A stretch of 43,023 nucleotides of DNA from assembly GCA_012518115.1 (NCBI GenBank), contig JAAYTD010000017.1, positions 1 through 43,023 on the forward strand, given 5' to 3'. Origin of the DNA: Ignavibacteria bacterium. GTDB lineage: Bacteria > Bacteroidota > Ignavibacteria > Kapaibacteriales > UBA2268. Made by a program: the position numbers and the translations under genes. The notes beneath the pieces were generated by a model. It was not told the DNA's origin and did no database searches. It worked only from the letters and a program-made list of their open reading frames with translations. Of the stretch, positions 35,494 through 43,023 are shown one piece after another (the stretch's first letter is position 1; each line of letters begins with the position of its first letter).

Positions 35494-37374
35494 ATGACAA
35501 TATTTGCTTGTAATGGAATATCAAAATCTTTTAATGATAAAATACTGTTTGACAATATAGCTTTTGGGTTAGAGCAAGGTGAAAGGGTTGGAATAATTGG
35601 AAGAAATGGTGCAGGTAAAACAACTTTAATGAAAATAGTTGCAGGTTTAGAAACGCAAGATGAAGGGGAAGTAGTATTTAACAATGATGTGAAATTTGAT
35701 TATTTAGATCAAGCACCAGATTTATCTTCAAATGATACTGTTCTAGATTATGTGTTAGCATCTAATATGGAACTAATGTCGTTATTAGAAAAACATAAGA
35801 TACTTTGCCATAAAGCTGATGTTAATCATGAAGAATTACAAGATGTTATACATAGAATAGATGAACTTCATGGCTGGAATTTTGAAAATGAAGCTAAAAA
35901 AGTACTATCTCAAATTGGAATAACAGAATACTATAAAAATGTAAATGAATTAAGTGGCGGACTGAAAAAACGTGTAGCATTAGCTAAAGCAGTACTTTCA
36001 AATCCAGATTTACTTATACTTGACGAGCCTACAAATCATCTTGATGCTGATTCTGTTCAATGGTTGCAAGACAAGCTGCAAGCTTCTTCAACTTCTTTAC
36101 TTTTCGTTACTCACGATAGATATTTCCTTGATGCTGTTTCTACGCGTATATTAGAAATAGATGAAAAAAAAGTATTCAATTATCCGGGTAATTATCAACA
36201 ATACTTAGAGATGAAAGAAAGCTATTTGAGAATACAAGAATCTACTAAAGTACATACTCTTTCACGTTTAAAAGTTGAACTAGCTTGGCTACAGAAAGGA
36301 GCTAAAGCCAGACGTACAAAGCAAAAAAGTAGAATAGATTGGGTACAAGAACTTGAAAAGTCAATTCAAAAGAATACGGAAAAGAAAATAAAAATTGAAT
36401 TAGGTGCAAAATTTTTAGGAAGTAGGATTGTTGAGGCGCATAATATAAAAAAAACGATAGACAAGAAATTATTATTCCAAAACTTTACTTATGTAGCTAA
36501 GCCGAAAGATAGAATAGGGATTATCGGACCGAATGGAAGTGGAAAATCAACTTTACTTTCTGTTTTGGCAGGAATACAGCAACCTGATAGTGGGCGAGTA
36601 GAGATAGGAGCTTCTGCTGAAATAGGCTTTTTTCATCAAGAAATAAAAGACTTAAATCCGACTCAATCTGTTATTGGAAGTCTTAAAGAGATTGCTGAAT
36701 ATATTGATGTTGGAATTGGACGCGATAGATATTTAACAACGCGGGATTTGCTTGATAGGTTTGCTTTTCCGCGTTCTCAACATTCTGCACTGATTTCAAC
36801 GCTTTCAGGTGGCGAGAAAAGGCGACTAGCGCTGTGTCGTGTTTTGATGTCAAATCCAAATGTGCTTTTACTTGACGAGCCTACAAATGATTTTGATTTA
36901 CAAACTTTAGCAGCTTTAGAAGAGTATTTAGATGATTTTCTGGGAGTTTTGTTAGTAGTTTCTCACGATCGCTCTTTTTTAGATAGAACTGTTCAATTTA
37001 TATGGGCGTTTGATGGTGCTGGAAATATAAAGGAATATCCGGGAAACTATACGCATTACTTAGAGAAAAAAGAAGCTGAAAAACGATTAAAAACGAAAGA
37101 AGATAATAGAGAAAATGTAAAGAAAACCGAAAAGAAAAATACGCAAAATGTAAAAACAAAATTATCTTATATAGAACAAAGAGAATTTGATGAAATTGAA
37201 AGAGAATTGCCTAAATTGGAAGAAGAGAAATTGTTGTTAGAACAAAAAATAATGGAAGTTGATGTTACAGATTATAAAGAAATAGAGCGAATATCTATAG
37301 AAATTGACAACTTAAAACAAATCATTGATGATTATCTAGAACGTTGGATAGAGCTCCAAGAAACTTTAGAGTAA
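35494..37374 (+). CDS. ABC-F family ATPase (Uup-like)
   Basis: A 626-residue soluble twin-ABC ATPase without membrane segments. The first ABC has GRNGAGKTT near 37-45 and LSGGLKKRVALA; the second has GPNGSGKSTLLS, STLSGGEKRRLALC and LLLDEPTNDFD. The linker carries WLQKGAKARRTKQKSRI, the pattern of the Uup/EttA branch. The C-terminal region (from about 535) is a basic coiled coil, as in Uup, which can bind DNA or RNA. It differs in linker and C-terminus from the ABC-F at 4342 and probably acts on ribosomes or in DNA tolerance. It stands alone after the repeat-containing gap; no consensus promoter was found. Confidence 0.92.
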   Translation: MTIFACNGISKSFNDKILFDNIAFGLEQGERVGIIGRNGAGKTTLMKIVAGLETQDEGEVVFNNDVKFDYLDQAPDLSSNDTVLDYVLASNMELMSLLEKHKILCHKADVNHEELQDVIHRIDELHGWNFENEAKKVLSQIGITEYYKNVNELSGGLKKRVALAKAVLSNPDLLILDEPTNHLDADSVQWLQDKLQASSTSLLFVTHDRYFLDAVSTRILEIDEKKVFNYPGNYQQYLEMKESYLRIQESTKVHTLSRLKVELAWLQKGAKARRTKQKSRIDWVQELEKSIQKNTEKKIKIELGAKFLGSRIVEAHNIKKTIDKKLLFQNFTYVAKPKDRIGIIGPNGSGKSTLLSVLAGIQQPDSGRVEIGASAEIGFFHQEIKDLNPTQSVIGSLKEIAEYIDVGIGRDRYLTTRDLLDRFAFPRSQHSALISTLSGGEKRRLALCRVLMSNPNVLLLDEPTNDFDLQTLAALEEYLDDFLGVLLVVSHDRSFLDRTVQFIWAFDGAGNIKEYPGNYTHYLEKKEAEKRLKTKEDNRENVKKTEKKNTQNVKTKLSYIEQREFDEIERELPKLEEEKLLLEQKIMEVDVTDYKEIERISIEIDNLKQIIDDYLERWIELQETLE

Positions 37375-37403
37375 TTTTTTTAGAAGTAAAAATATCTAAT
37401 ATA

Positions 37404-37811
37404 TTAATTCCCATAATACTCGACAGCGCTAGTTTCACTTTCGGCGATTTTTATTTTATAAAGTTTAGCATTTGGAATTTTATTTTCTAATGCTTTCCAA
37501 GCGAAAAGAGCTATATTTTCAGAAGTTGGAATAACATTTTTAAAAAAATCAATATCAATATTTAAATTTGAGTGATCAAGCAATTCAATAACATTTATAT
37601 TAATGATTTCTTTAAGTTCTTTCAAATCTATTAAATAGCCCGTTTTAGGGTTAATTTCGCCACAGACAGTAACTTCCAATGTGAAATTATGTCCATGTCC
37701 GTTTTTGTTAGCACATTTTTTGAATAACTTAAGATTTTCTTCTTCATTTAGAAGAGGATTATAGAGCCTATGAGATGCAGAAAAGTGCATTTTTTTTGTT
37801 AAATAGACCAT
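37404..37811 (-). CDS. 6-pyruvoyl-tetrahydropterin synthase / QueD family enzyme
   Basis: A 135-residue pterin enzyme of the T-fold. The zinc ligands are His14 in FSASHRL and His39, His41 in GHGHNF; the catalytic cysteine is Cys33 in CANKNGHGH, and a Glu in AESETSAVEYYG matches the C-terminal catalytic site. QueD of queuosine synthesis typically has C-x3-HGH, whereas this one has C-x5-HGH, the spacing of eukaryotic-type PTPS; the segment around it (EEENLKLFKKC, then GEINPKTGYLIDL) also reads like PTPS. It could make 6-carboxy-tetrahydropterin or 6-pyruvoyl-tetrahydropterin. It lies 14 bases downstream of the DUF3109 gene. No other queuosine or biopterin gene is in the window. Confidence 0.82.
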   Translation of the reverse strand: MVYLTKKMHFSASHRLYNPLLNEEENLKLFKKCANKNGHGHNFTLEVTVCGEINPKTGYLIDLKELKEIININVIELLDHSNLNIDIDFFKNVIPTSENIALFAWKALENKIPNAKLYKIKIAESETSAVEYYGN

Positions 37812-37825
37812 TTTATAATTACCTA

Positions 37826-38386
37826 TTAAATTGTTGCAGCTTGTCTTTCAAGTTCTCTATACCATTCTAATCCGAAAGCTGATATAAGAGGATTTTTTAA
37901 TGCTTGATAGATTTTTACACCTTGTTTTTTGCCGTTTTTTACTGCATCTGAACATTCAGGAATTTTTTCATAATATAAATATGTTGTATTTTGATGATAT
38001 CCGACACGAATAGGGAAAAGCCAACAAGAAATTGGTTTACGAAAGTTAGTGTTACCTTCTAAGAATTCCTTTTCTATAGAACAAAGTGCAATATCTTTTT
38101 CATAATAGACAAAAACACAATCTCTTTTTTCTATACATACCGTTGTATAGCGTTTTAAACGAAGTTCTGAAGTTCCTCGTTCTTCAATCCATTTGAGAGA
38201 TTTTTCTGAAAGATTATGTTTTACAATACTAACTTGTGCGTTTAAGATTGGAACTTCCGATATTTCAAGAGGAGCTCCAAACTCACCGGGAAAAGTGCAA
38301 CATTCACCTTTACATTTAGATATATCACATAGAAAAAAATCTGTCAATATTGCTTTTTCAACTAATATGTCGTTAACTTCTATCAT
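37826..38386 (-). CDS. DUF3109 family cysteine-rich protein
   Basis: A 186-residue protein that matches the DUF3109 family of Bacteroidota. Cysteines cluster near the N-terminus (CDISKCKGECCTFPG, about 19-33) followed by GAPLEISEVPIL, and more lie further on (CIEKRDCVFVYY, then CSIEKEF, SCWLFPIRV), which suggests a bound metal or Fe-S cluster, though none is proved. Function unknown. It overlaps the upstream TPR gene by 4 bases at 38383-38386, so the two are translationally coupled, and is followed after 14 bases by the pterin synthase gene. Confidence 0.82.
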   Translation of the reverse strand: MIEVNDILVEKAILTDFFLCDISKCKGECCTFPGEFGAPLEISEVPILNAQVSIVKHNLSEKSLKWIEERGTSELRLKRYTTVCIEKRDCVFVYYEKDIALCSIEKEFLEGNTNFRKPISCWLFPIRVGYHQNTTYLYYEKIPECSDAVKNGKKQGVKIYQALKNPLISAFGLEWYRELERQAATI

Positions 38387-39432
38387 ATTTTTTTATTTTT
38401 ACGTTTTTTCGTCTTTTTTAATTGTTCCTTGCAAATAGAGATTTTTTCAAGAGCATAATTTATATTATTGTTTTGCAATAGCATATTTTCTAAAATAGTT
38501 ATCGCTTGAGAATAATTTTCTGACGACATATAAGCTTCACTTAATCCTTTCATTATTTCTATACTTTGTGGGCTGATTTTTTGAGCTAGCTCATAATACT
38601 CTATACTTTTTTGATAGTTTTTTATTTTATAGTAAACGTTAGCGAGCTCTGTTAGTGCAGGAGTAAAAGTATCGTCAATAGCTAATGTAATTTCTAATGC
38701 TTCAATAGCGTCAGATAATTTTTCTTGGTAATTATAAATTACGCCAATAGAGTACCATAAAGTTAGGTGATAAGGTTCAATATTTGTTAAAGCTTCAAGT
38801 TCTTGTATAGCTTTGTCGTATTCGCCCAATTCTGTATAGCAGCTTATAATATCTATTTGAACATTATAAATTATATCGCTTTCCGTGTCTGAAACATTCT
38901 TTTCTAAAAATAAATTATAGTAATTTATAGCTTCTTCAAAATTGCCTGCCATCTTGTTCATAAAAGCATAAATATAAATTATATCATCGTTGTCAGGTTC
39001 AAATTCTAAAGCGTAACTAGCTATTTCGACAGCAACATCAGGTTGTCCAAGTCGTTCTGTAGCTATAGCTTTACTTATTAAAGCTTCAACACAGGTAGGA
39101 TATTCTTCTAATATTTTGTCAGAAAGGATAAGAACTTCATTAAATCTTGAAAGTAAATTTAATATAGAACATTGAGTTGTCATTGCTTCTAAAGAATTAG
39201 CTTCATATTCTCGCCAAAGCTCACAAAAAATAAGCGCTTCGTCATTACGTTCATTCTCAATAAAATAATCAATTAACTCTTCTATTATTTCTAAAGGTGG
39301 GAGTTCAAAATCTGTATTATGCTCTAAATTGATATTTAATTTCTTGTAATTAGAGCGTAAACGAATAGATTTTCTATACTTTTTTATTTTTTTCTCAAAT
39401 TCTTCTTTAGAGTTGAAAGAATCTTCAATCAT
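38383..39432 (-). CDS. Tetratricopeptide repeat protein
   Basis: A 349-residue protein made mostly of TPR helices. Repeat-like units include ALEFEPDNDDIIYIYAF, then IQELEALTNIEPYHLTLWYS, ALEITLAIDDTFTPALTE and YELAQKISPQSIEIMKG; each has the spaced small-aromatic pattern of TPRs. The C-terminus is basic (KKTKKRKNKKI). No signal peptide was seen, so it is probably a cytoplasmic scaffold. It opens an operon with the DUF3109 protein and pterin synthase. TPR proteins are hard to assign to one partner, so no role is given. Confidence 0.85.
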   Translation of the reverse strand: MIEDSFNSKEEFEKKIKKYRKSIRLRSNYKKLNINLEHNTDFELPPLEIIEELIDYFIENERNDEALIFCELWREYEANSLEAMTTQCSILNLLSRFNEVLILSDKILEEYPTCVEALISKAIATERLGQPDVAVEIASYALEFEPDNDDIIYIYAFMNKMAGNFEEAINYYNLFLEKNVSDTESDIIYNVQIDIISCYTELGEYDKAIQELEALTNIEPYHLTLWYSIGVIYNYQEKLSDAIEALEITLAIDDTFTPALTELANVYYKIKNYQKSIEYYELAQKISPQSIEIMKGLSEAYMSSENYSQAITILENMLLQNNNINYALEKISICKEQLKKTKKRKNKKI

Positions 39433-39469
39433 ATATTATAATTATTTTGTTGTAATTATGTTACAAATA

Positions 39470-39477
39470 CAAATGTA
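39470..39477 (-). promoter_or_regulatory. Possible -7 element of the TPR operon
   Basis: On the minus strand TACATTTG matches TAnnTTTG, 37 bases before the start at 39432. A TTTTG upstream at 39496-39492 is only 14 bases away, shorter than the 18-20 elsewhere, so the promoter is tentative. Confidence 0.4.
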
Positions 39478-39579
39478 ATAAATTATTGTTTCAAAATAAA
39501 AATAAATTTTGAATTTTAATGAAAAACCACATAAAAAAGTATAGAAAATCGTATTTGTGGATAATTAAAGGGTTTTTCT

Positions 39580-41325
39580 TTATTTTCTTTGTCGCACAAT
39601 AGACAGCGGTTTACTTTTTGTTTCTTTACCATTACTTACGCTTATGAAATAAGCTCCGTTATTTATAGAGTTAGGAATATCAAAAGTTACTTCAAAAGTT
39701 TTATTGTAATCAGAATAGTTTCCTAAAAGTGTTAAATCTATAAGTTTTTGTCCTAAGATATTGTAAAGTCCTACGTTAAATTCTTCACTACCAAAAACGC
39801 CACCGGGCGGATAATACATAATGTTTGCTGTTACTCTCATACTTGCAGGATTCGGGGAAATACTACGTATCCAAATATCAGGCAATAAGCCTGCTTCCGT
39901 AGGTTCTTCAATACTTTTTATGGCATCAAGTCCATCAAACCAGTAAAGTCCTGACCATTCGCCTTCTTCTTCGTAATATTTTCCAATGTTATTCAGACTA
40001 GGTGAATTAAAATATATCCTATTTCCTACAACGTTTTCAATATTGAAAAATTGAAAATTAAAAGGAATATCTATTTCTTTAATGAAGTTGCCGTCTTTAT
40101 CATGGTAACGTAATTTTCTTATTGCAGAAGAACATTTTTCTTCTTCAGAATAAGTTGCTTTTTGAGCTAGCATTGGTATTATATAATTGCCTGAAGAATC
40201 AACAACAATATTCTCAATTTGTTTCTTATTTATGATTGAGTAGAATATTTTAGTGTCTTCAAATTGCTTTGTATCAGGGTTGTATTTAAAGAAATTTATA
40301 CAACGACTATTATCGAATTCTTTTACATATATCTCTCCATTATATTGTGCTATTGCTATATTTGTTCCTTTTTTATTTAATATCTTTCTGAAATCATATA
40401 CATCATTATCATTAGCAACATCATTAGGATTAAATCTAAAAATACCTCCATAACTACCTTCTAAATTTAATTCATTATCAGGAAATAAATATATGATATA
40501 AAATATATCACCCGTTTCTTCTAAAATGTAAAGAGTATTTATGAAAGTAAATCCATGCATTTCAAAAGGTGTCATATAAGCATATTTATTGAATAAATCT
40601 GCAGAATCTCCGTATTTCTTACTAGTAAGCAAAGTATCCCAAAGATCTATTACTATACTTTCTTCAGTATCTACATTATATTTAATAAACTTAGGTTTCA
40701 TCTTAAGATTGGGTAACCACATATTGTTATTTTTATCCATCTTAGGAATAAGATGATGATCCTTTGCATCAGGTATCTGTCCAAAATGCTTAGTATAAAT
40801 TTCTTTTTTAGCAGTCCATTTTCTGTTTTCAGCATCCCATTTCCATAAATAATCTCTTAGGTTATCAGGAAGTCCAGTAACATCAGAATAATATAAGTAT
40901 AAATTATGGTTTGTATCATATAACAAAGTTGGATTTATCATTTTCATATGAGAAGGAGTTGGTTCTCCTTCTTCTATAGGTTGATAAATTTCTTCAATAA
41001 ATTGCATTGATGTATCACCTAATTCTGTAATATCATAAAATAATAGAGAAGCATAACTCTTATCTAAAGGATTGTTATACCAACGATACGGAAGTCCCCA
41101 TTCACCTTTTTTAGCTATACATACTTTGTTTCCTATATGTATTTTTTCATATCTATTGCTTGTTACAAATTTAGGATGTCTATTAACGTTTTTAAATTGT
41201 CTATCGTTATTTAATATACGTCCCCAACCACTTCCTTCTTTTATTTCATGTTGTCGCTTAGGAGCTCCTGAAAGTAAAAGCGTAGTTAATATGAATAATG
41301 CAATTAATAGAGTTAATTTTTTCAT
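39580..41325 (-). CDS. Secreted protein with T9SS type A sorting domain, paralogue 1
   Basis: A 581-residue exported protein. Residues 1-20 are a signal peptide (LLSGAPKRQ). The middle 450 residues are not a family I recognise; repeated patterns such as LYYSDVTGLPDN, KMDKNNNMWLPNL, DSSGNYIIP and FRFNPNDVANDND suggest a beta-propeller-like fold of several blades. The C-terminal 90 residues match the Por secretion sorting domain: ISPNPASMRVTANI, GLYNILGQKLIDL, and NGAYFISVSNGKE ending KPLSIVRQRK. So it is probably exported through the T9SS and anchored or released at the surface. It is 54 bases downstream of a close paralogue. A Shine-Dalgarno site (AAGGAGA) precedes its start. Confidence 0.85.
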   Translation of the reverse strand: MKKLTLLIALFILTTLLLSGAPKRQHEIKEGSGWGRILNNDRQFKNVNRHPKFVTSNRYEKIHIGNKVCIAKKGEWGLPYRWYNNPLDKSYASLLFYDITELGDTSMQFIEEIYQPIEEGEPTPSHMKMINPTLLYDTNHNLYLYYSDVTGLPDNLRDYLWKWDAENRKWTAKKEIYTKHFGQIPDAKDHHLIPKMDKNNNMWLPNLKMKPKFIKYNVDTEESIVIDLWDTLLTSKKYGDSADLFNKYAYMTPFEMHGFTFINTLYILEETGDIFYIIYLFPDNELNLEGSYGGIFRFNPNDVANDNDVYDFRKILNKKGTNIAIAQYNGEIYVKEFDNSRCINFFKYNPDTKQFEDTKIFYSIINKKQIENIVVDSSGNYIIPMLAQKATYSEEEKCSSAIRKLRYHDKDGNFIKEIDIPFNFQFFNIENVVGNRIYFNSPSLNNIGKYYEEEGEWSGLYWFDGLDAIKSIEEPTEAGLLPDIWIRSISPNPASMRVTANIMYYPPGGVFGSEEFNVGLYNILGQKLIDLTLLGNYSDYNKTFEVTFDIPNSINNGAYFISVSNGKETKSKPLSIVRQRK

Positions 41326-41331
41326 TTTATT

Positions 41332-41338
41332 TCTCCTT
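41332..41338 (-). promoter_or_regulatory. Shine-Dalgarno site of T9SS paralogue 1
   Basis: On the minus strand AAGGAGA lies six bases before the ATG at 41325, supporting that start and its signal peptide. Confidence 0.65.
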
Positions 41339-41378
41339 GATTTTTATGTTAAAAAATAATTAATTTCTAAGATTTTCT

Positions 41379-43023
41379 TTATTCTCTTTGTCGCACAATA
41401 GACAGCGGTTTACTTTTTATTTTTTTACCATTTTTTACGCTTATGAAATAAGCTCCGTTATTTATAGAGTTAGGAATATCAAAAGTTACTTCAAAAGTTT
41501 TATTGTAATCAGAATAGCTTCCTAAATGTGTTAAGTCTATAAGTTTTTGTCCTAAAATATTGTAAAGTCCTACGTCAAATTCCTCGCTACCAAAAACGCC
41601 ACTGGGCGGATAATACATAATGTTTGCTGTTACTCTCGTACTTGCAGGGTTAGGAGAAATACTAAGTATCCAAATATCAGGCAATAAGCCTGCTTCTGCA
41701 GTTTCTTCAATACTTTTTATGGCATCAAGTCCATCAAACCAATAAAGTCCTGACCATTCACCTTCTTCTTCGTAATATTTTCCAATGTTATTCCAACTAT
41801 GTGAATTAAAATATATCCTATTTCCTACAACATTTTCAATATTGAAAAATTGAAAATTAAAAGGGACATCTATTTCTTTAATAAATTTACCGTCTTTATC
41901 ATGGTAACGTAATTTTCTTACTGCAGAATAACATTCTTCTTCTTCAGAATAAGTTGGTCCTTGAGTTCGTAATGATATTATATAATTACCTGAAGAATCA
42001 ACAACAAATGCTTCAATTTGTTTCTTATTTACGATAGAATTGAATATTTTAGTGTCTTCAAATTGCTTTGTGTTGGGATTGTATTTTAATAATTTTATGA
42101 GGTAGTTATTATTATCAAATTCTATTACATATATGTTTCCATTATATTGTGTTATAACTACACTTGTTCCTTTTTTATTTAATATTTTTCTGAAATCATA
42201 TAAATCATTATCATTAGCAACATCATTAGGATTAAATCTAAAAACACCTCCATAACCACCTTCTAAATTTAATTCATTGTCAGAAGACAAATATATGCTA
42301 TAAAATATATCACCTGTTTCTTCTAAAATGTAAATATTACGTACAAAAGTCATCCACTGCATTTCAAAAGGACACATATAAAAATACTTGCTATGTAATT
42401 CTGCAGAATCTCCATATTTCTTACTGGCAAGCAAAGTATCCCAAAGATCTATTACTATACTTTCTTCAGTATCTACATTATATTTAAGAAATCGAGGTTG
42501 TAACCTAAGACTGGGTAGCCACATATTGTTATTTTTATCCATCTTAGGAATAATATGATCATCTATATCAGGTATTGGACCAAAATGCTTAGTATAAATA
42601 TCTTTATCTATCCATTTTCTATTTTCAGCATCCCATTTCCATAAATAATTTCTTAGATTATCAGGAAGTTCAGCAACATCAGAATAATATAAGTATAAAT
42701 TATGGCTTGTATCACATAGCAAAGTTGGATTTCTCATACTCATATGAGAAGGGGCTGATGCTCCTTCTTCTATAGGTTGAAAAATTTCTTCAATAAATTG
42801 CATTGATGTATCACCTAATTCTGTAATATCATAAAATAAGAGAGAAGCATAACTTTTATCTGAATAATCGTTATACCGAAACGGAAGTCCCAGCGAACCT
42901 TTTTTAGCTATACATACTTTGTTTCCTATATGTATTTTTTCATATCTATTGCTTGTTACAAATTTAGGATGTCTATCAACGTTTTTAAATTGTCTATCAT
43001 TATTTAATATACGTCCCCAACCA
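41379..43023 (-). CDS. Secreted protein with T9SS type A sorting domain, paralogue 2, N-terminus off window
   Basis: The frame stays open to the right edge (at least 548 residues); an internal Met at 42803 is not the start because the codons before it still align with paralogue 1 (NVDRHPKFVTSNRYEKIH, then FYDITELGDTS). It has the same fold and C-terminal sorting domain (SISPNPASTRVTANIMYY, GLYNILGQKLIDL, SIVRQRE). Differences cluster in short stretches, such as KKGSLGLPFRYNDYSDKSY against KKGEWGLPYRWYNNPLDKSY, and one extra residue near NNNYLIKLLKYN. The signal peptide is expected upstream. Function unknown. Confidence 0.84.
   Translation of the reverse strand, partial: GWGRILNNDRQFKNVDRHPKFVTSNRYEKIHIGNKVCIAKKGSLGLPFRYNDYSDKSYASLLFYDITELGDTSMQFIEEIFQPIEEGASAPSHMSMRNPTLLCDTSHNLYLYYSDVAELPDNLRNYLWKWDAENRKWIDKDIYTKHFGPIPDIDDHIIPKMDKNNNMWLPSLRLQPRFLKYNVDTEESIVIDLWDTLLASKKYGDSAELHSKYFYMCPFEMQWMTFVRNIYILEETGDIFYSIYLSSDNELNLEGGYGGVFRFNPNDVANDNDLYDFRKILNKKGTSVVITQYNGNIYVIEFDNNNYLIKLLKYNPNTKQFEDTKIFNSIVNKKQIEAFVVDSSGNYIISLRTQGPTYSEEEECYSAVRKLRYHDKDGKFIKEIDVPFNFQFFNIENVVGNRIYFNSHSWNNIGKYYEEEGEWSGLYWFDGLDAIKSIEETAEAGLLPDIWILSISPNPASTRVTANIMYYPPSGVFGSEEFDVGLYNILGQKLIDLTHLGSYSDYNKTFEVTFDIPNSINNGAYFISVKNGKKIKSKPLSIVRQRE

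Larger units (their letters stand above)
39580..43023 (-). repeat. Tandem duplication of the T9SS-protein gene
   Basis: The two genes have the same orientation with a period of about 1.8 kb (stops at 39580 and 41379). By eye roughly nine of ten bases match over the 3' halves, including the shared stretch just before each stop (TTGTCGCACAATAGACAGCG on the plus strand). Confidence 0.8.

Noticed and set aside
39556-39564. A perfect DnaA-box-like TGTGGATAA between the TPR gene and the T9SS gene.
   Set aside because: A single box in a 43 kb AT-rich window is close to chance, and no cluster, AT-rich unwinding element or dnaA/gidA neighbour is present, so it is not called an origin.

Overview
This 43 kb window is a low-GC (roughly 30% by eye) bacterial chromosome segment that looks like the Bacteroidota/FCB group. 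Four things point there: two proteins with C-terminal domains of the type IX secretion (T9SS) sorting type; a C10 (streptopain-type) peptidase with leucine-rich repeats; several intergenic promoters of the form TTG/TTTG-N18-20-TAnnTTTG, the consensus of the Bacteroidota primary sigma factor; and the order zapA - 6S-like RNA - rny. The exact class cannot be fixed from the sequence. No phage, insertion sequence, CRISPR array, tRNA or rRNA was seen.

Region 1 (1-14562) is all on the minus strand. From the left it holds a secreted C10 peptidase cut by the window edge; an ABC-F ATPase / BASS transporter / murB operon with 4-base gaps; rny, a 6S-like RNA and zapA behind one promoter; a four-gene operon of FAD oxidoreductase, aroC, a GT4 glycosyltransferase and a CtlX-like hydrolase; and a sensor histidine kinase.

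Region 2 (14911-37374) is all on the plus strand. It starts after a 348-base divergent AT-rich spacer. It carries a lipoprotein/OmpA-family pair; atpG-atpD-atpC, a split ATP synthase operon with a short epsilon subunit; xerD; a ZIP zinc transporter; a GT2 glycosyltransferase; a YgjP-like metallopeptidase; a tricorn-like protease; a HAD phosphatase; ilvE; panC; a CbpA-like DnaJ protein; a secreted protein resembling the copper amine oxidase N-terminal domain; a TrmH-family methyltransferase; a cysteine-free HesB/IscA-like protein; uvrA; and a second ABC-F ATPase.

Region 3 (37404-43023) returns to the minus strand: a pterin synthase of the PTPS/QueD family, a DUF3109 protein and a TPR protein (the last two overlapping), then two tandem, closely similar T9SS-sorted secreted proteins, the second cut by the right edge.

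Most genes are housekeeping. The parts most worth a second look are the cysteine-less HesB-like protein beside uvrA, the intergenic hairpin repeats with compensatory base changes (29.4 and 35.3 kb), the tandem secreted paralogues, the C10-LRR fusion, the 6S-like RNA, and a pterin synthase with the Cx5HGH spacing of biopterin-type enzymes.
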